Positions 22,110 through 34,425 of a stretch of 64,000 nucleotides of DNA are shown in pieces. The translations under genes and the position numbers were made by a program. Numbering within the stretch: position 1 is the first letter of the stretch; each line of letters opens with the position of its first letter. The DNA comes from Misgurnus anguillicaudatus (lineage: Eukaryota; Chordata; Actinopteri; Cypriniformes; Cobitidae), in contig NC_073339.2 of assembly GCF_027580225.2 (NCBI RefSeq), positions 39,360,501 to 39,424,500 of the forward strand, written 5' to 3'. Under the pieces are notes generated by a model. That model was not told the origin of the DNA. It saw only the letters and a list, made by a program, of their open reading frames with translations, and did no database searches.

Positions 22110-22345
22110 TACGCCACTATTTTTTTCTGATTTATTTTCTAAATTTTAAAACATTGTCGCCTGGCGTTAGGGTTAAAGTTGGGTTTGGGTAAGGTTGTCA
22201 TTTTATGTTAATCAAACTCTAACCCTAAACCGAAGCGACAATGGTAGGACAAAACAGTTGAGTAACCACGTGACAATAACACATAAACAGATACGATCAC
22301 GAAAAATAATTAAAAAAATTATGTGACTGTGTACGTAATTTCGTG
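22110..22345. repeat. Degraded relative of the 4109-4630 palindrome
   Basis: 'cattgtcgcctggcgttagg', 'ccctaaaccgaagcgacaat' and 'gtaatttcgtgagactgggc' match the loop and right arm of the foldback at 4109-4630. It lies about 0.3 kb upstream of the gene A start. Confidence 0.7.
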
Positions 22346-22476
22346 AGACTGGGCTGGTTTTATCAGACTCAAGATTTTGCTTCAGTATAATTTTGTGGAC
22401 AATTAGAGCGAGATTGGGTTTAAGATTTTGCTTCAGTATAGGCTAATTTTCAGGACAATTAGAGCAGGATTCGGCA

Positions 22477-23719
22477 CAGCAGCTTAGATTTCGGGGCTGT
22501 CATTGCGTTAGCTGCGCAAAAGTCAAGGGTTTAATTCACAAATATAATAAAATGCACCTTGAATGCACAATGAATCGCTCTGTATAAAGGTCATTGACAA
22601 ATGGATAAATCAAATGTCACTCAACAATAACATAAATTACTTCTTTAGTTTAAGTCATTGTCTTTTTGAGCTCTAATGTGTAAAACACGTACATCCTAGG
22701 GCAAAAAGACAAATGCAATGCTTCCCTTCCATGCCATATTGGTTCAAGTTTACATTTAGCAGACACCTTATCCAAAGCGACTTATAAAAGTGAAAAAAAT
22801 AATAAATAGGTTAATCTTAAGGAGGCAAATATATAATAAGAAGTGTTGTTATAGTTTTTTACGATTGTTTACACACTACAACATTTCCACACATTTTGCA
22901 CAATTCTACTCCAATGAGCAAAACACCTCCACAGATTTGCACAACATTACATGTCTGCTTCACCCTTTTTGCAAAACATTACACACAGTGATTTGTAAAA
23001 CTCTACACACATTTTCACAACTAAGGCCCTGTCCCAAATGGCGCAATTCATGTGGACTTTCGGTCTCGTGGCCTTAAATTGCGCATTCTTGCTTAGAATA
23101 AAATCATTGAAGACCGTGTTGGTTAAATGAAAACTAATAGCATTTTCACAAACATGTGTATATGTTTTGACTGAAGTGTGTCATTTTGCAAAACAAAAGC
23201 ATATATTTGGTTGCTTGTTAGCTCAACTGTGTGTTGTTGACTGTCAGTCTGAAATAAATCATTCATTCAAATCATTCATTCATTCAAAACAATCTAGGAA
23301 TTATGCAAATTTAGTGTGGTGTTTGGATAATTGTGATTATATTTTGAAAAAAGAACCTGGTTTTCAAAATTGCGTGTAACAATTGAAAAAAAAAAAACTA
23401 AGTTACTTTCAGCCTACAAACTTTTTAACAGTTCTGAAAGACAGTTTAAGGAGAAATGATTAGATGATTTATGTTTAATAGGCAAAGTATTCAACAGGTT
23501 CTTGTGACGTATTCATGAAAATATGGCTGCTTTTGAATGCTGTAAGGATTTGGTCAACCAGACAAAGTTTCAAGTTATTTGTGTCCATACCTGTATTTGC
23601 ACTGAGATAAGTGTGCAAAATATGCAAGTAAAAGGCAAATAAACAGTGGCAATTTTACAATATCACAGTATGTGAACTACTATACTGTTATACTGCTAAA
23701 CAACAGCTCCATCTGGTTC
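22477..23719. repeat. A-B intergenic segment, duplicated at 28024-29127
   Basis: From 'gcagcttagatttcggggct' onward it matches 28024-29127 almost base for base, except for short indels. It includes a SINE-like piece (about 22495-22620) and 'agacaccttatccaaagcga'. It joins the 5' side of gene A to the 3' side of gene B. No gene is seen in it. Confidence 0.88.
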
Positions 23720-26238
23720 TCACAGGAGCTTTAAAGCTTTTAATTTTTCCCGTAATATTGTTTCTTTAACACTGTCAAACGCAATCCGAATGTTCTCTGT
23801 GTCCACCGCAGTAGTAAAGTGATAGAAAAATGGGCGACTGTTGTCCACTGTCATCATCCTCTCCCTAAAACACTCAACGAGAAATCTCTGCACATCTTCC
23901 AGGCTGTGCGGGTCACCTTGGAATTCTGGAAAATACTTCCGGATATCTGCAGTCTGTACTTTCTCTGCCAGCAGGTCAGTTTTGTTGAAGAAGAGGATGA
24001 GGGTTGTACATTTGCGAAAAAAGCTGTGGCAGAGGACGACCTTAAAGACTTCCAAGGAATCAGCCAGGCTGGTGCTCCCATTTGAAGAATAAGGCACTTC
24101 CATGACTTGGTCGAACTCACTGGAGGCAACCATGAAGAGGACGGTGGTGTTGTGGCTACCATGGAATCTCTGCGTTGAACGACTTCTGGTTATCAAGATA
24201 TTACGGTGCACAAAATAACCGCTAGCTGTGCAGAAATTACGTGCATAGAGAATGTCCTGTTTGCAGGGAATGTAGCTCTGCAAGAGAGTGATTCAATTAA
24301 AATGATAAATTTTAACTCCAATGCTATAAGTGATGATTTACTCAAATACTCACCAGCTGACCAATGCGATTCATGTTGTTAAGAAAGTATTTCAGAGATT
24401 CATATGTCTGCAAAAAAAAACAAAGTGATATCATTGGCTGGGTGTTTTGATTGTTTGTAATGTCATATGTTGTCAGTGAAATCAGGCCTATTTAATATAG
24501 CAAAATAAGCATATATTACAACTTGCAAAAGTATGTCCTGTCGTCCCCTTTCTAAATGTGATTTTTACATTGCTTTAGAGATATAAATGTATTTGTGTAA
24601 GTAATATGTAATCATAATTTTTTGTTAGAGAGGGCACAAACACAGAAGCTGATCAGTTAAACACTTACCACCAAAAAATATATTTTCTTAGTCTTGCTAT
24701 AAGCCTCCTGAATCCCAGAGTCGTTCCACAGAGAGTTGATAGCCGTAACAAAGCCTTGAAATTTTTCGGGCTCTAAATTCATATTCCAGGATACAACAGA
24801 CGTCACCAACATGTTGTTCTCATTGGCTGGATTTCCCCATGGGATGCCCATACTGATTTTTTCTATAACTAATACTTGCAAACCCTATAGATGACAAAAG
24901 CAAGTCTTTGATATGTACCAGTGTACTGAATGTTTACCATTTTCATTTACTAAAGTACTGTATTTATGTCATTACAGGATTCTTAAAAGATAAAGAACAT
25001 TAACAAATAAAATAAATATGAGAATGTTTTAAATGTACTTAATATTTTCTATTTTTTTTCTTCTTGATATTACTTATGTTCCCATAGCTTATTATTGTGT
25101 TAGCAACTCAAAATTTATGGGTTTGATTCACAGGGAACACTTACTGTTTGCATGCATTTTGAGTTGCTTTGAATAAAAGCGTCAGTTATTTCATCTTAAT
25201 TATGGTATTTCCCTACTGAAAAAGCATGCTAAAACCAATCTAAACTGGTTTTATTTGGTTTCTCAGACCAGCAGACCTTGTTTTAGAGGACTTTTGGACA
25301 CTTTTTAGATATTCAGGCTGAAGGTTTGGCTAAGCTGGTTGGCTGGTTTTAGCCAGTTTAAATTGTAAATAGCTGGTTTCCCAGCCTGGTCAAGCTAGTG
25401 GGTCAGCTGGTCTTACCGTACCTGGTGGATTACAACATACATGTCCAAAACATGCCTGTTTAGTATTTTTAATGCAGTTTTTTATATTTTGCTTGTAACT
25501 TTACAGATTTAATCCTTACTGAAAAATCCTGCTAAGACCAGCCAAGCTGGTGAGCTGGTCTCCCAGCTTGGTTTAAGCTGGTATTGCAAGCTGGTCTAGC
25601 TGTCATTTGGTCACTTTTTAAGCTGGTCAAGCTGGACTTAGCTGGTCAGACTGACCAGCTGACCCACCAGCTTTGCCAGGCTGGGAGGATTAGCTTAAAC
25701 CAGCTACTGCTACCTTAAACCAGCAAAAAGCAGCTACCAGCTTATGCTGGTCTTAGCTGGATTTTTCAGTCCTAGGGATTTGTTTCTACGTTAGCTAACA
25801 CGAACTAACAATTGAACAATACTTTTACAATGCATATTTCAAATCAAAAGTTGTGGTAACATTACTGTATTTAATGCACAATGAACAAATGTATTTGTAT
25901 CAACTTGTCATTACAATGATTGATTAAAGCTGTGAAAACATATCGCTTATTTGTCAATGTATAAAACGTCATCCTACCTCTATTATGTTTTTGTAAATTG
26001 TCCGTCTGAAGTCGATCAGTTCTTGTTGACTGAACTCTGGTCCGGTAATAATGCGCATTTGTTTAAGGAAAGTGGATACCCCGCTTTGAGAATTTCCCAC
26101 AACAAAAAGCACCTCAGGAAGCATAAAAACACCTCGCTTCAGCATAACGTCAATCTTACGGCTCCTCTGCCGCGCCACGCGCTCCTGTTTCGAAGACGAA
26201 ACAGTCGGTAGAAAACTCCAACTGAACTTTTTCGACAT
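23720..26238 (-). CDS. G-alpha-12/13-like gene B (probable pseudoGTPase), intact
   Basis: Exons 25978-26238, 24669-24884, 24354-24407 and 23720-24277 give 362 residues, all in phase 0. The P-loop is [17 protein letters not shown] (Lys to Val). Switch II is replaced by ITRSRSTQRFHGSHNTT. Switch I 'ARNFCTASGYF' lacks the RxxT pattern of G-alpha. LILFFNKTDLL and HFTTAVDTEN remain. The helical-domain exon (GIPWGNPANENNMLV) lacks a residue relative to A. The C-terminus is KALKLL, nearly the same as D. The start is fixed by homology with A and E and by conserved leader sequence just upstream (tctatatgagcattagagat on the plus strand). A perfect CTCF-core match lies 231 bp upstream. Confidence 0.9.
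25085..25195. repeat. SINE-like fragment in gene B intron 1
   Basis: This is the counterpart of 20940-21050: 'ttgtgttagcaactcaaaat', a degraded B-box-like 'gggtttgattcaca', and 'gcatgcattttgagttgctt'. Confidence 0.55.
25215..25775. repeat. Two 'gctggt'-rich repeats in gene B intron 1
   Basis: Block 1 (25215-25425) parallels gene A intron 1. Block 2 (25505-25775), bounded by 'ctgaaaaatcctgctaagac' and 'ttagctggatttttcag', has inverted ends and dense agctggt/accagct repeats. Block 2 recurs in gene D at 32565-32745. Confidence 0.7.
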
Positions 26239-26468
26239 CTTTCTATATGAGCATTAGAGATTTTTTCTTAAAGAGGTGGCGAAGTGGTTAAAGCTGTTTA
26301 GGTTTCTTATAAACAGATCTATCTGTAAGTCAATTCCTATTCCGTTCTTTAGGAATGCCAGAAATCAAACCCTGTCAGATCTAAACTAAAGCGGAAAAAA
26401 CAAGCAAAAAAAAAAAAAAAACTGGAGTCGTCGTGTTGTAAACACAGCATTTTCATTTCTTACACTAA

Positions 26469-26482
26469 CCAGCAGGTGGCGC
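26469..26482 (+). promoter_or_regulatory. CTCF-like motif upstream of gene B
   Basis: CCAGCAGGTGGCGC fits the CTCF core consensus CCASYAGRKGGCRS at every position, followed by T. It lies 231 bp upstream of the gene B start codon. It is in the same place and orientation in units D and E. Binding is not shown by sequence alone. Confidence 0.6.
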
Positions 26483-26554
26483 TGCTGTAACAGGTTTCAA
26501 CCTCGACTACTGTACCCAAAATTCAAAGCCATTCGCCAACAAAAACTAATTAGA

Positions 26555-26665
26555 TCATTGCGCTAGATGCGCTAAAGTTATTTGATTCCAGGGAACACAT
26601 ATAATAAAATGCACATTGAATGCACTGTGAGTCGCTATAGATAAACGTCTCTGGCAAATGGATAA
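26555..26665. repeat. tRNA-derived SINE-like fragment upstream of gene B
   Basis: 'cattgcgctagatgcgctaa', then 'tttgattccagggaacacat' (B-box-like), then 'gcactgtgagtcgc' and a 'gataaacgtctctggcaaat' tail. The same module lies upstream of A, C, D, E and F. Confidence 0.6.
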
Positions 26666-26891
26666 ATCAAATATCACTTAACAAAAACATAAATGACTTG
26701 CTTAAGTCATCTGAGCTTTAATGTGTAAAACATGTACATCCTAAGGCAAAAAGACAAATGCAATGTATGTAAGTGTGCAAAGAATGCAGGTAAAATGCAT
26801 AAAACACATTGTGAAAAAAGTGTCCAATATCACAGTATGTGAACTATTATGCTATACTTTTATACTGCTAAACAACAGCTCCATCTGGTTC

Positions 26892-27316
26892 TCACTGGAT
26901 CTTGACCTTTTTAATGTTTTTCTGCATTATTATTTCTTTAATGCTGTCAAACGCAATCCGAATGTTTTCTGTGTCCACCGCAGTAGTAAAGTGATGGAAA
27001 AATGGGCGACTGTCGTCCACTGTCGTAATCCTCTCCCTAAAACACTCAACGAGAAATCTCTGCACATCTTCCAGGCTGTGCGGGTCACCTTGGAATTCTG
27101 GAAAATACTTCCGGATATCTGCAGTCTGTACTTTCTCTGCCAGCAGGTCAGTTTTGTTGAGGAAGAGGATGATGGTACATTTGCATAAGGACCTATTGCA
27201 GAGGACGGCCTTAAAGAGTTTCAAAGACTCAACCAGGCTGGTGCTCCCATTTGAGGTGTATAACTCATCCATGACTTGGTCGAACTCACTGGAAGCAACC
27301 ATGAAGAGGACGGTGT
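26892..27316 (-). pseudogene. G-alpha-12/13-like gene C, only the 3' part of exon 4 left
   Basis: Exon 4 is intact from VLFMVASSEFDQVMDELYTS to the stop (C-terminus KKVKIQ), including FLNKTDLLAEK and FTTAVDTEN. At 27316 homology stops abruptly inside the codons matching NTTILF of gene A. Unrelated transposon sequence follows to about 28020, and then the 5' flank of the unit. Exons 1-3 and the start of exon 4 are therefore gone. The frame stays open into the transposon to about 27518, which I take as chance. It is most like gene A (KLFKAVLCNRSLCKC). Confidence 0.88.
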
Positions 27317-28020
27317 CTTCGTCATCGGTTGTGTTTTCGTCGATCGGATCACAAGTGGACGACGTTAATGCCAGGTGTAAACAGTGTTCAAAACGTTTTG
27401 AGCTCGTCCACTTTCGACCACTTTCAACCACATCCAGAGGTAGTCGAAACCACTTTCGATCGGATCGCTTTGGAGTTGCGGAACGCACATGTGGTTGAAT
27501 GCGTTCGAACAGGCACACGCGACCGCCTTCTCTCCGCCCATTTATCTAATCTGAGGTATTAAACACAAGTTTTACGTCTTTTTTGACTTCTGGCGTGAAC
27601 ATTCGGTGAACAGCGCTATTTTTAGCCTTTCATTGATAAAACTAAAGCGGCTGATATCCGTAGTTTCGCTTTGAAAGCGTGTGAAAGTTGCGCAATCCTA
27701 TTTCATCAATTGTGCTGAAAATTCAGAGAACGCCCTTACATACACACGTTCAAAATTCTGTGCAGCATGTTTACTTGCTAAACAAGCAGTGGACTCCGAC
27801 ATAATATTCGTTTGTGTCCATATAAACTCATAATTACTCCCACTCGGGTTTGAATGACAGCAGAGAGACTCGCCCACCGTCTCACAGACCACCCTCACAG
27901 TATTCAGCACAGAAGCGGTCGAAAGTGGACAAAAGAGACGGATTTAAATACCAGGTGTAAACGTAATGTGTCTCTCTCGTCCACTTGTGATCAGATCGAT
28001 GAAAACACATCTTAATACCA
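27317..28020. mobile_element. Non-autonomous DNA transposon truncated at the gene C breakpoint
   Basis: Left: 'tgttttcgtcgatcggatca', 'caagtggacga' and 'ccaggtgtaaac'. Right, inverted: 'gtccacttgtgatcagatcg', 'atgaaaacacatcttaatac' and 'caagtgtaaacag'. The right copy extends about 20 bp further out (to 'ggtattaaga' when inverted). The left terminus is cut off exactly where gene C exon 4 begins. Confidence 0.75.
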
Positions 28021-28023
28021 AGT

Positions 28024-29127
28024 GTAAACAGCAGCTTAGATTCCGGGGCTGTCATTGCGTTAGATGCGCAAAAGTCAAGGGTTTGATTCACAAATATAAT
28101 AAAATGCACCTTGAATGCACAATGAATCGTTCTGTATAAAGGTCATTGGCAAATGGATAAATCAAATGTCACTCAACAATAACTTAAATTGCTTCTTTAG
28201 TTTAAGTAAATGTCTTTTTGAGCTCTAATGTGTAAAACACGTACAACCTAAGGCAAAAAGACAAATGATTCCCTTCCATGCCATATTGGTTCAAGTTTAC
28301 ATTTACCAGACACCTTATCCAAAGCGACTTATAAAAGTGAGAAAAATAATAAATAGGTTCATCTTAGGGAGGCAAATATATAATAAGAAGTGTTATTACC
28401 GTTTTTTACTACACACTACAAAATTTCCACACAATTTGCACAATTCTACTCCAATGAGCAAAACACCTCCACAGATTTGCACAACATTACACACAGTGAT
28501 TTGTAAAACTCTACACACAATTTCACAACTAAGGCCCTGTCCCAAATGGCGCACTTCATGTGGACTTTCGGTCTCGTGGCCTTAAATTGCGCATTCTTGC
28601 TTAGAATAAAATCATTGAAGACCGTGTTGGTTAAATGAAAACTAATAGCATTTTCACAAATATGTGTATATGTTTTGACTGAAGTGTGTCATTTTGCAAA
28701 ACAATCTAGGAATTATGCAAATTGAGTGTGGTGTTTGGATAATTGTGATTATATTTTGAAAAAAGAACCTGGTTTTCAAAATTGCGTGTGACAATTGGAA
28801 AAAGAACTAAGTTACCTTCAGCTTACAAACTTTTAACAGTTCTGAAAGACAGTTTAAGGAGAAAAGATTAGATGATTTATGTTTAATAGGCAAAGTATTC
28901 AACAGGTTCTTGTGACGTATTCATGAAAATATGGCTGCTTTTGAATGCTGTAAAGATTTGGTCAACCAGACAAAGTTTCAAGTTATTTGTGTCCATACCT
29001 GTATTTGCACTGAGATAAGTGTGCAAAATATGCAAGTAAAAGGCAAATAAACAGTGGCAATTTTACAATATCACAGTATGTGAACTACTATACTGTTATA
29101 CTGCTAAACAACAGCTCCATCTGGTTC
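28024..29127. repeat. C-D intergenic segment, duplicate of 22477-23719
   Basis: It is nearly identical to the A-B spacer in order and content. It differs by short deletions (one at 'atgtctgcttcac', one removing a 'cattcattcaaa' run). It carries the SINE-like module at 28048-28165. No gene is seen in it. Confidence 0.88.
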
Positions 29128-32100
29128 TCACAGGAGCTTAAAAGCTTTTAATTTTTCCCGTAATATTGTTTTTTTAACACTGTCAAACTCAATCCGAATG
29201 TTCTCTGTGTCCACCGCAGTAGTAAAGTGATAGAAAAATGGGCGACTGTTGTCCACTGTCGTCATCCTCTCCCTAAAACACTCAACGAGAAATCTCTGCA
29301 CATCTTCCAGGCTGTGCGGGTCACCTTGGAATTCTGGAAAATACTTCCGGATATCTGCAGTCTGCACTTTCTCTGCCAGCAGGTCAGTTTTGTTGAAGAA
29401 GAGGATGATGGTACATTTGCGAAAAAGGCTATTGCAGAGGACGGCCTTAAAGAATTCCAAGGACTCAACCAGGCTGGTGCTCTCATTTGAGGTGTATAAC
29501 CCATTCGTGACTTGGTCGAAGTCACTGGAGGCAACCATGAAGAGGATGGTGGTTTCGTACTCGTAGCTAAGGTAATATTTCCGCTTTGAACGAAGTTCCG
29601 TTATCAAGATATTACGGTGCACAAAATAACCTCTTGCTCTGCAGGATTCGCGTGCATAAAGAATGTCCTGTTTGCAGGGAATGTAGCTCTGCAAGAGAGG
29701 GATTAAATTAAAAGGACAAATTTTAACTCAGATGCTATAAGTGATGATTTAATACTAACCAGCTGACCAATGCGATTCATGTTGTTAAGGAAGTATTTCA
29801 CTGATTCATATGTCTGCAAAAAATAAAAAAGTGATATCATTGGCTGGGTGTTTTGATTGTTTGTAATGTCATATGTTGTCAGTGAAATCAGGCCTATTTA
29901 ATATAGCAAAATAAGCATATATTACAACTTGCAAAAGTATGTCCTGTCTTCTAAATCTGATTTTTACGTTGCTTTAGGTATATTAACTTGTTTGTGTAAG
30001 TCATATGTAATCATCGTAAGATGTTTCTTAGGGCACAAACAACAAAGCTGATCAGTTAAACACTTACCACAAAATTATGCATTTTCTTAATCTTGCTATA
30101 AGCCTCCTGAATCCCAGAGTCGTTCCACAGAGAGTTAATAGCCGTAACAAAGCCTTGAAATGTATGGGGCTTTAAATTCATATTCCAGGATTCAACAGAC
30201 GTCACCAACATCTTGTGCGTCTCATTGGCTGAATTTTCCCATGGGATGCCCATACTGTTTTTTTCTATAACTAATGCTTGCAAACCCTATAGATGACAAA
30301 AGCAAGTCTTTGATATGTACCAGTGTACTGAATGTTTACCATTTTCATGTACTAAAGTACCTTTTTTATGTCATTACATGATACCTTTAACTGCCAGCTC
30401 AACAACGGTTGAGCACATTTTGAGTCCCTATATTTTATTGAGAGGAGTAGCTGATTGAGCCATCTCTACTATTTGTTTAAGATATGTTTTGCCAAAAAAA
30501 TCCACTAGATATCAACGTGTCAATCAACAGCACTTGTCACAACACATCTTGTTATGTGAATTTTAGAAAGAAAAAAATCACTTCTGTTATATGAACTGTT
30601 ATTGTTGAAATTTTGCATGAAAACCATATTTTTTTGACATATTACACTGTAAGAGCCCTAACTTTACAAAATTATGCTACTTGGTGCCATGAAAAAATAT
30701 GTTTTGAATAATTTTTCAAAAACATGCTCAACCAAACAGTTGATTTGTCACTTAATGGTAAAAGTAGAAAAGCTAGGGTAATGTTTTCAGATCATCCATT
30801 TCTGCAGTCGGAGTGTACTTTTTGCTATGAAATATACATTTATGATCATTCACAGCTATGAATATGACACCGCTATTGTTATTTCTTATTGAATATATTG
30901 AGATCATTTCTTAAGTATGTATTTTTGCCACTTCTGGATATTTTTTTGAAATAACTATAATGAATTCATATAATTAATGTATAGAAAACATAATTACTGA
31001 TTAATTAATCAAAAATGACTTCTTAAATTATGTTTTAAATTGTTTGAAGGATTGTTTGTAACATTGGCTTACTCTACACAGCATTGCTGGTTTACAAAAA
31101 AATGTTAAAGGGGCCATGTCACAAGACTTTTTTAAGATGTCAAATAAATCTTTGGTGTCCCCAGAGCACATATGTGATGTTTTAGCTCAAAATACTATAT
31201 AGATAATTTATTATAACATGTTAAAATTGCCACTTTGTAGATGTGAGCAGAAATGTGCCGTTTTGGGTGTGTCCTTTAAAATGCAAATGAGCGGATGAAG
31301 TGCAAACACCGATCACAATGATGGTGGTTTGTTGAAATTGAAACTTAATTGTGCTGTGAATTATTTTCTCTGTCTCTCCCTCTCTGCACTTAATGGCAGT
31401 GCTGTGGTTGGAAAGTGCAAATGAAGGGGCGGTATTATTATAATAAGAGCTCCTTCTGACATCACAAGGGGAGCCAGATTTCAATTACCAATTTTTCACA
31501 TGCTTGCAAAAAATGGTTTACCAAAACTAAGTTACTGGGTTGATCTTTCTCACATTTTCTAGGTTGATGGAAGCACTGGGGACCCAATCATAGCACTTAA
31601 ACATGAAAATCTCAGATTTTCATGCCATGACCCCTTTAATTTATCTAAAAAAAAAAGGCAAAAAAATGATTTTGCACTACCAAACTTGACAGTGTGTTTC
31701 TTAAATCATAAAAGACTAAAATGCTACTGTATTACTATCTTTGGCCTTCTTTTATTTTAGGTTTTAAATGCAGAAAGTCCTTATTTTTGTTACTTTTGGT
31801 CATTTTTATTGCAAAAAACATGAAAACATTTCATTTCCTGTATTAAAATGAAAACATGAAATATTTTAATATGTTATACTTCAATAAATAAAGAAGATTT
31901 AATATACAAACCGTTTTATTTTGATCATGTTTGTAAAAATTTTTTATTATAGTTCATATTTTCTCATTTCCATAGTATGTGTTTGAATTCCTTTACGTGA
32001 CATATCAACCGATTGGTAGAGGCCGATTTAAAAATAATGAGTGTTGAAAAAATACATTGTGTTAAGTGGTGACATAAGGAGATAAGAAATGCAAACAATT

Positions 32101-33194
32101 TTTTTTTCAAATGCCTTTTTCTTGGTGCGGCAGTTAAAGGGTTAAAAGGTAAAAACAATAACAAATAAAATAAATATGAGAATGTTTTAAATGTACTTAA
32201 TATTTTCTATTTATTATATTATTATTTTTTCTTGATATTAACATTGTGTTAGCAACTCAAGACTTGTGGGTTTGATTCACAGGGAACACAAAGGCCTACT
32301 CATAAAAAATGCATAGCTTGCATGCATTGTGAGTTGCTTTGCATAAAAGCGTCAGGTATTTCATCTTAATTTAGCAGACAGGTTTTAGAGGACTCTTGGA
32401 CACATTTTTGATGGTCAGGCTTCAGGCTTTGCTAAGATGGTTGGCCGGTCTTAGCCAGTTTAGATTGCAAGTAGCTGGTTTTCCAGCCTGGTCAAGCTGG
32501 TGGGTGATGCAGTTTTTTTTATATTTTGCTCTTGTAACTTTACACTAAGATTCCATCCCTACTGAAAAATCCTGCTAAGACCAGCATAACCTGGTGAGCT
32601 GGTTTAGGCGGTCTCCCAGCTTGGTTTTAGCTGGTATAGCATGCTGGTCAGACTGGAAGACCACCTGCTTTGCCAGGCTTGGAGGACCAGCTTAAACCAG
32701 CAAAACCCAGCTACCAGCTTATGCTGGTTTTAGCTGGATTTTTCAGGGATTTGTTTCTACGTTAGCTAACATGAACTAACAATTGAACAATACTTTTACA
32801 ATTCATATTTCAAATCAAAAGTTGTGGTAACATTAATGTATTTAATGCACAATGAACAAATGTATTTGTATTAACTTGTAATTAAAATAATTTATTAAAG
32901 CTGTGAAAACATATCGCTTATTTGTCAATGTATAAAACATCATCCTACCTCTATTATGTTCATGTAAATTGTCCGTCTGAAGTCGATCAGTTCTTGTTGA
33001 CTGAACTCTGGTCCGGTAATAATGCGCATTTGTTTGAAGAAAGTGGATACCCCGCTTTGAGAATTTCCCAAAACTAAAAGCACCTCAGGAAACATAAAAA
33101 CATCTCGCTTCAGCATAACGTCAATCTTACGGCTCCTCTGCCGCGCCACGCGCTCCTGTTTCGGTAAAAAACTCCAACAGAATTTTTTCAACAT
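29128..33194 (-). CDS. G-alpha-12/13-like gene D (probable pseudoGTPase), intact with expanded intron 1
   Basis: Exons 32949-33194, 30068-30286, 29760-29813 and 29128-29688 give 359 residues. An in-frame loss in the N-terminal region (MLKKFCWSFLPKQERVARQR) explains the shorter length. The start matches the other copies but with Leu at position 2. The P-loop is LGNSQSGVSTFFKQMRI. The switch II region reads ITELRSKRKYYLSYEYETT. FFNKTDLL and HFTTAVDTEN are kept, and the C-terminus is KAFKLL, like B. The exon 3 donor is GTTAGT rather than GTGAGT. Intron 1 is 2.7 kb because of the insertion at 30382-32143. Cys6 could be a lipidation site. Confidence 0.88.
30382..32143. mobile_element. 1.76 kb non-autonomous element in gene D intron 1
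   Basis: The ends 'cctttaactgcc' and 'ggcagttaaagg' are inverted, and gene B intron 1 has no insertion at the same point. The interior is AT-rich and contains the nested element 31106-31639. No transposase is seen. Confidence 0.75.
31106..31639. mobile_element. Nested MITE
   Basis: It begins taaaggggccatgtcacaag and ends 'catgccatgacccctttaa', forming inverted termini. A relic of the same family is in brat1 intron 7 (13350-13668). Confidence 0.75.
32243..32745. repeat. SINE-like and 'gctggt'-rich repeats in gene D intron 1
   Basis: This is the same series as in gene B intron 1: SINE-like 32243-32350, block 1 at 32385-32500 and block 2 at 32565-32745. The order is conserved although a transposon was added beside it. 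Confidence 0.65.
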
Positions 33195-33360
33195 CTTTAT
33201 ACGAGCATGAGAGATTTTTTCTTAAAGAGGTTGCGAAATGGTCAAAGCTGATTACTTAAGAAGAGGTTTGCTGTAAACAGATCTATCTGTCAGTCAACTC
33301 ATACTCCTTTCTTTAGGAATGCCCGAAACCAAACACTGTCAGATCTAAAGCGGAAAAACA

Positions 33361-33391
<31 letters not shown>

Positions 33392-33435
33392 CGGGAGGGG
33401 TGTTGTAAACACAGCGTTTTCATTTCTTACACTTA

Positions 33436-33449
33436 CCAGCAGGTGGCGC
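33436..33449 (+). promoter_or_regulatory. CTCF-like motif upstream of gene D
   Basis: CCAGCAGGTGGCGC, 242 bp upstream of the gene D start, identical to the motifs of units B and E. An A-homopolymer of about 25 nt lies just 3' of it on the gene side (about 33366-33390). Confidence 0.6.
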
Positions 33450-33527
33450 TGCTGTAACAGGTTTCAATCTCTACTGTACCCCAAACTCAAAGCCATTCGC
33501 CAACAAAATCTACAAAATCTAATTAAA

Positions 33528-34425
33528 GCATTGCGTTAGCTGCGCTAAAGTCATGGGTTTGATTCCAGGGAACACATATAATAAAATGCACATTGAATGC
33601 ACTGTGAGTCGCTCTGGATAAACGTCTCTGAATAAATCAAATGTCACTCAACAAAAACATAAATGACTCGTTTAAGTCACAGTCTTTCTGACATTTCATG
33701 TGTAAAACAAGTACAAGGCAATAAAACTTTACTTTCATAGGCTACGATATTGGTTCAAGTTTCATTCATGTAACATTAAAATTTAGCAGACACCGTTATC
33801 CAAAGAAAGCGACTTATAAAAGAAAAACAATAAATAGGTATGCAATTGCAAATATATAAGAAGTGTTATTAAGTTACTTTCAGCTTACAAACTTTTAACA
33901 GTTCTGACCGTTTAAGGGGAGAGAAATGATTAGAGGATTTATTTTTAATAGGCAAAGCATTCAACAGGTTCTTGTGAAGTATTCATAAAAAGATACATTT
34001 ATAGCTGTTTTTGAATGCTGTAAGGTATTTGGTCAACCAGACAAAGTTTCAAGTTATTTGTTATGTTCACAAGATGAAGTTACATTCGTGCATTAAAATG
34101 TTTGATGTGAGGCTTCAACAGCTGTACAAAAAAAGTAGACATTAAATAAAAACAGTAAAAGAAATAAAACATCTATTAAAATATTATTTACAGTATAGAT
34201 ACAGTATATAGAAATATATAAGCATGTGTGGTGTGTGCACGTATGTCTTTAAAGTGCAAATGCTCACATACAGTAGATGTGCATACCTGTATTTATTTTA
34301 TAGTGAGATAAGTGTGCAAAATATGCAAGTAAAAGGCAAATAAACGGTGGCAATTTTACAATATCACAGTATGTGAACTAATATGCTATACTATTATACT
34401 GCTAAACAACAGCTCCATCTGGTTC
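33528..34425. other. D-E intergenic spacer
   Basis: It contains the SINE-like module (33528-33640), an 'agacaccgttatccaaagaa' repeat piece (about 33788) and the 3' flank of gene E. The flank repeats at 36840-37481 beside gene F. No gene is seen. Confidence 0.75.

Noticed and set aside
26265..26300. tRNA A-box-like 'gtggcgaagtggttaa' near the gene B start, repeated upstream of D, E and F
   Set aside because: No B box or cloverleaf at the right distance. It is part of the conserved 5' leader of the G-alpha unit.
27317..27518. Extension of the gene C frame upstream of 27316 (MCLFERIQPHVRS..)
   Set aside because: The extra codons are transposon sequence. Homology to the G-alpha copies stops at 27316.
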